DNA of 7,394 nucleotides from Clostridiaceae bacterium (GTDB lineage Bacteria; Bacillota; Clostridia; Oscillospirales; Acutalibacteraceae), in contig JAEDHZ010000070.1 in assembly GCA_016292705.1 (NCBI GenBank), positions 1-7,394 of the forward strand, in the 5' to 3' direction. Positions 6,391-7,394 of the stretch are shown here, in pieces. The position numbers and the translations under genes are program-made. The notes below the pieces were generated by a model. The model had not been told where the DNA came from. It did not search any database and saw nothing but the letters and a program-made list of their open reading frames with translations. Position 1 is the first letter of the stretch, and the number at the start of each line of letters is the position of its first letter.

Positions 6391-7394
6391 TATTTGTTTC
6401 CTCCCTTCGTAATCTGAACGAGTATTTCGTCATCGGTATAATAACGGGCAGTTGTATAAGTGCGAAGCTTGTTTGACGATGTGATGACCGGCATTTTTGC
6501 GCAAAGGGGATTGTTCATATACATGAGGGGACATATATATGAGGTTACAACACCGGTTTTCTTGAGCCTTGCGGCGTACGAGGTTTTGTTGAATTCCTTG
6601 AGAACGCCGGGAGCGGCAGTGAACACAGTGGGAATGACAACCTTTTCGTTGCCGTATTTTTTGAGTGCTGATTCAACCTTGTCTGTCCAATCCTTGAGCT
6701 GCTGGAGCGACATGTGCGGACAGCCCATGAAGCAGAGCTTCGGCTTTGCATTTTTATCTTTCCAGATGACGGGGTAATTGTTTTTCACCCTTTCAAGCTC
6801 TGCGTCATCAATGACATACTCTCTGAAATTTTCTGCAAGCAATTCTTCTCCCTGAAGCTTTGCCTCAGGGGTGAGGTTTTCAATGTGATAAAGACCGACA
6901 GCGCCGTTTGATGCTGTTGCTGCGCCGAAATCCTTGAGATATGTGCAGGCTTCATCGTTGAGTTCAGTTCCGAGCCATTTGTCAAGACCTTTGACAAACG
7001 GAACATCTTCCATAACTTTCATTCCGATTGCAGAGCCGAGAAGTTGAGCTTCCGGCTTCTTTTCGGTTTCAATTCTGATTACCCATGTGGCTTTTCTTCC
7101 CTCATCGGTGAGCAGGCCGAAGTAGGGGACAAAGCCAACAATTGAACCCATAATATCCATGATTCCGGAATTGCGGTTGCAGCGTGCACCGAGAACGGAG
7201 TTTGCATAAACAACGGCAGAGGATTCAGACCAACTGAGAACATCACCCATGTTCGGTTTGTTGCCGACTTCATCCATGTAGCATGCGCAGGTAAAAGCAT
7301 CTTTGTCCATCAGTCCGAGCTTTTGAAGTTGGTCTTCATAGAAATCCTGCTTGTTATACATGAATTTTTTAAAGATAAGGTTCTGAAGAATATT
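6390..7394 (-). CDS. Aconitase X (AcnX) large catalytic subunit (DUF521), 5' end outside window
   Basis: This is the catalytic subunit of an AcnX-type Fe-S hydro-lyase; 334 residues are visible. The frame stays open past the Met at 7361 to the window edge (upstream residues include LIFKKF), so that Met is internal. Typical AcnX large subunits have about 400 residues and roughly 60-90 are therefore missing. Numbered from the internal Met: TCACYMDE (24-31), then the strongest family signature LSWSESSAVVYANSVLGAR (42-60), FGAATASNGAVGLYHIENLTPEA (145-167), FMGCPHMS (211-218) and SYICPLMYMNNPLC (274-287). Cys25 or Cys27, Cys214 and Cys277 are the best candidates for the Fe-S ligands, by position in conserved motifs; this is inference. 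It overlaps the small-subunit start by one base. The split two-gene form resembles type II AcnX rather than fused type I enzymes. The reaction is probably a dehydration of a small hydroxy-acid, substrate unknown. Confidence 0.85.
   Translation of the reverse strand, partial: NILQNLIFKKFMYNKQDFYEDQLQKLGLMDKDAFTCACYMDEVGNKPNMGDVLSWSESSAVVYANSVLGARCNRNSGIMDIMGSIVGFVPYFGLLTDEGRKATWVIRIETEKKPEAQLLGSAIGMKVMEDVPFVKGLDKWLGTELNDEACTYLKDFGAATASNGAVGLYHIENLTPEAKLQGEELLAENFREYVIDDAELERVKNNYPVIWKDKNAKPKLCFMGCPHMSLQQLKDWTDKVESALKKYGNEKVVIPTVFTAAPGVLKEFNKTSYAARLKKTGVVTSYICPLMYMNNPLCAKMPVITSSNKLRTYTTARYYTDDEILVQITKGGNK
6400..6407 (-). promoter_or_regulatory. Ribosome binding site for the AcnX small subunit
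   Basis: On the - strand AAGGGAGG lies 9 bases before the small-subunit ATG and inside the 3' end of the large-subunit gene. It fixes that start and points to efficient re-initiation after the overlapping stop. Confidence 0.75.

Noticed and set aside
6045..6417. Two overlapping + strand frames opposite the AcnX small subunit
   Set aside because: Arg/Cys-rich antisense translations without motifs; the - strand frame has clear AcnX swivel-domain features, a ribosome site and coupling.
7359..7361. ATG at 7361 (- strand) as the true AcnX large-subunit start
   Set aside because: The frame is open to the window edge and the protein would lack the N-terminal part normal for AcnX, so the Met is internal.
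1..7394. CRISPR arrays, tRNA or rRNA genes, insertion sequences, attachment sites
   Set aside because: No direct repeat series, cloverleaf, transposase or terminal repeats were seen; nearly every base is covered by housekeeping-type coding sequence.

Overview
The window holds the distal part of a bacterial V/A-type (rotary) ATPase operon on the + strand, in the order I (C-terminal part), K, F, E, A, B, D. It converges on a two-gene aconitase X (AcnX) pair on the - strand, whose large subunit runs off the right end. Almost all of the sequence is coding. The only non-coding stretches are the roughly 60-base I-K and F-E gaps and the 95-base convergent junction. Operon style, strong AGGAGG-type ribosome sites and the form of the K proteolipid suggest an anaerobic Gram-positive of the class Clostridia (Ruminococcaceae/Oscillospiraceae-like). 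That placement is inference; no rRNA or other marker is present.

Region by region: 1-540 is the membrane C-terminus of the stator subunit I with both conserved arginines. Bases 541-599 are an AT-rich gap with a perfect TATAAT box. Bases 600-1085 encode the proteolipid K, which has an unusual two-helix N-terminal part and an acidic linker before the functional hairpin. Subunits F (1091-1396) and E (1457-2050) follow, separated by a hairpin. Catalytic A (2072-3832), non-catalytic B (3845-5230) and central-shaft D (5237-5851) are closely packed. A stem-loop with a T-run (5894-5933), nested in an outer 8-base inverted repeat, closes the operon and sits between the two converging units. The AcnX small (5947-6390) and large (6390-7394, partial) subunit genes share one base (TAATG) and are probably translationally coupled.

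Together A3B3 hydrolyses or makes ATP, D and F form the rotor shaft, E forms peripheral stalks (its usual partner G/H is not here), I and the K ring carry ions. Subunit C (the d/AC39-type socket between shaft and ring) is also not in this window; it and G/H would be expected just upstream of subunit I. The AcnX pair is a separate Fe-S dehydratase whose substrate cannot be read from the sequence.

I found no evidence of a novel defence, mobile or RNA-based system. The points most worth a second look are the K subunit architecture, the I-K internal promoter candidate, the F-E hairpin with its overlapping 23-codon reading frame, and the unassigned AcnX enzyme.
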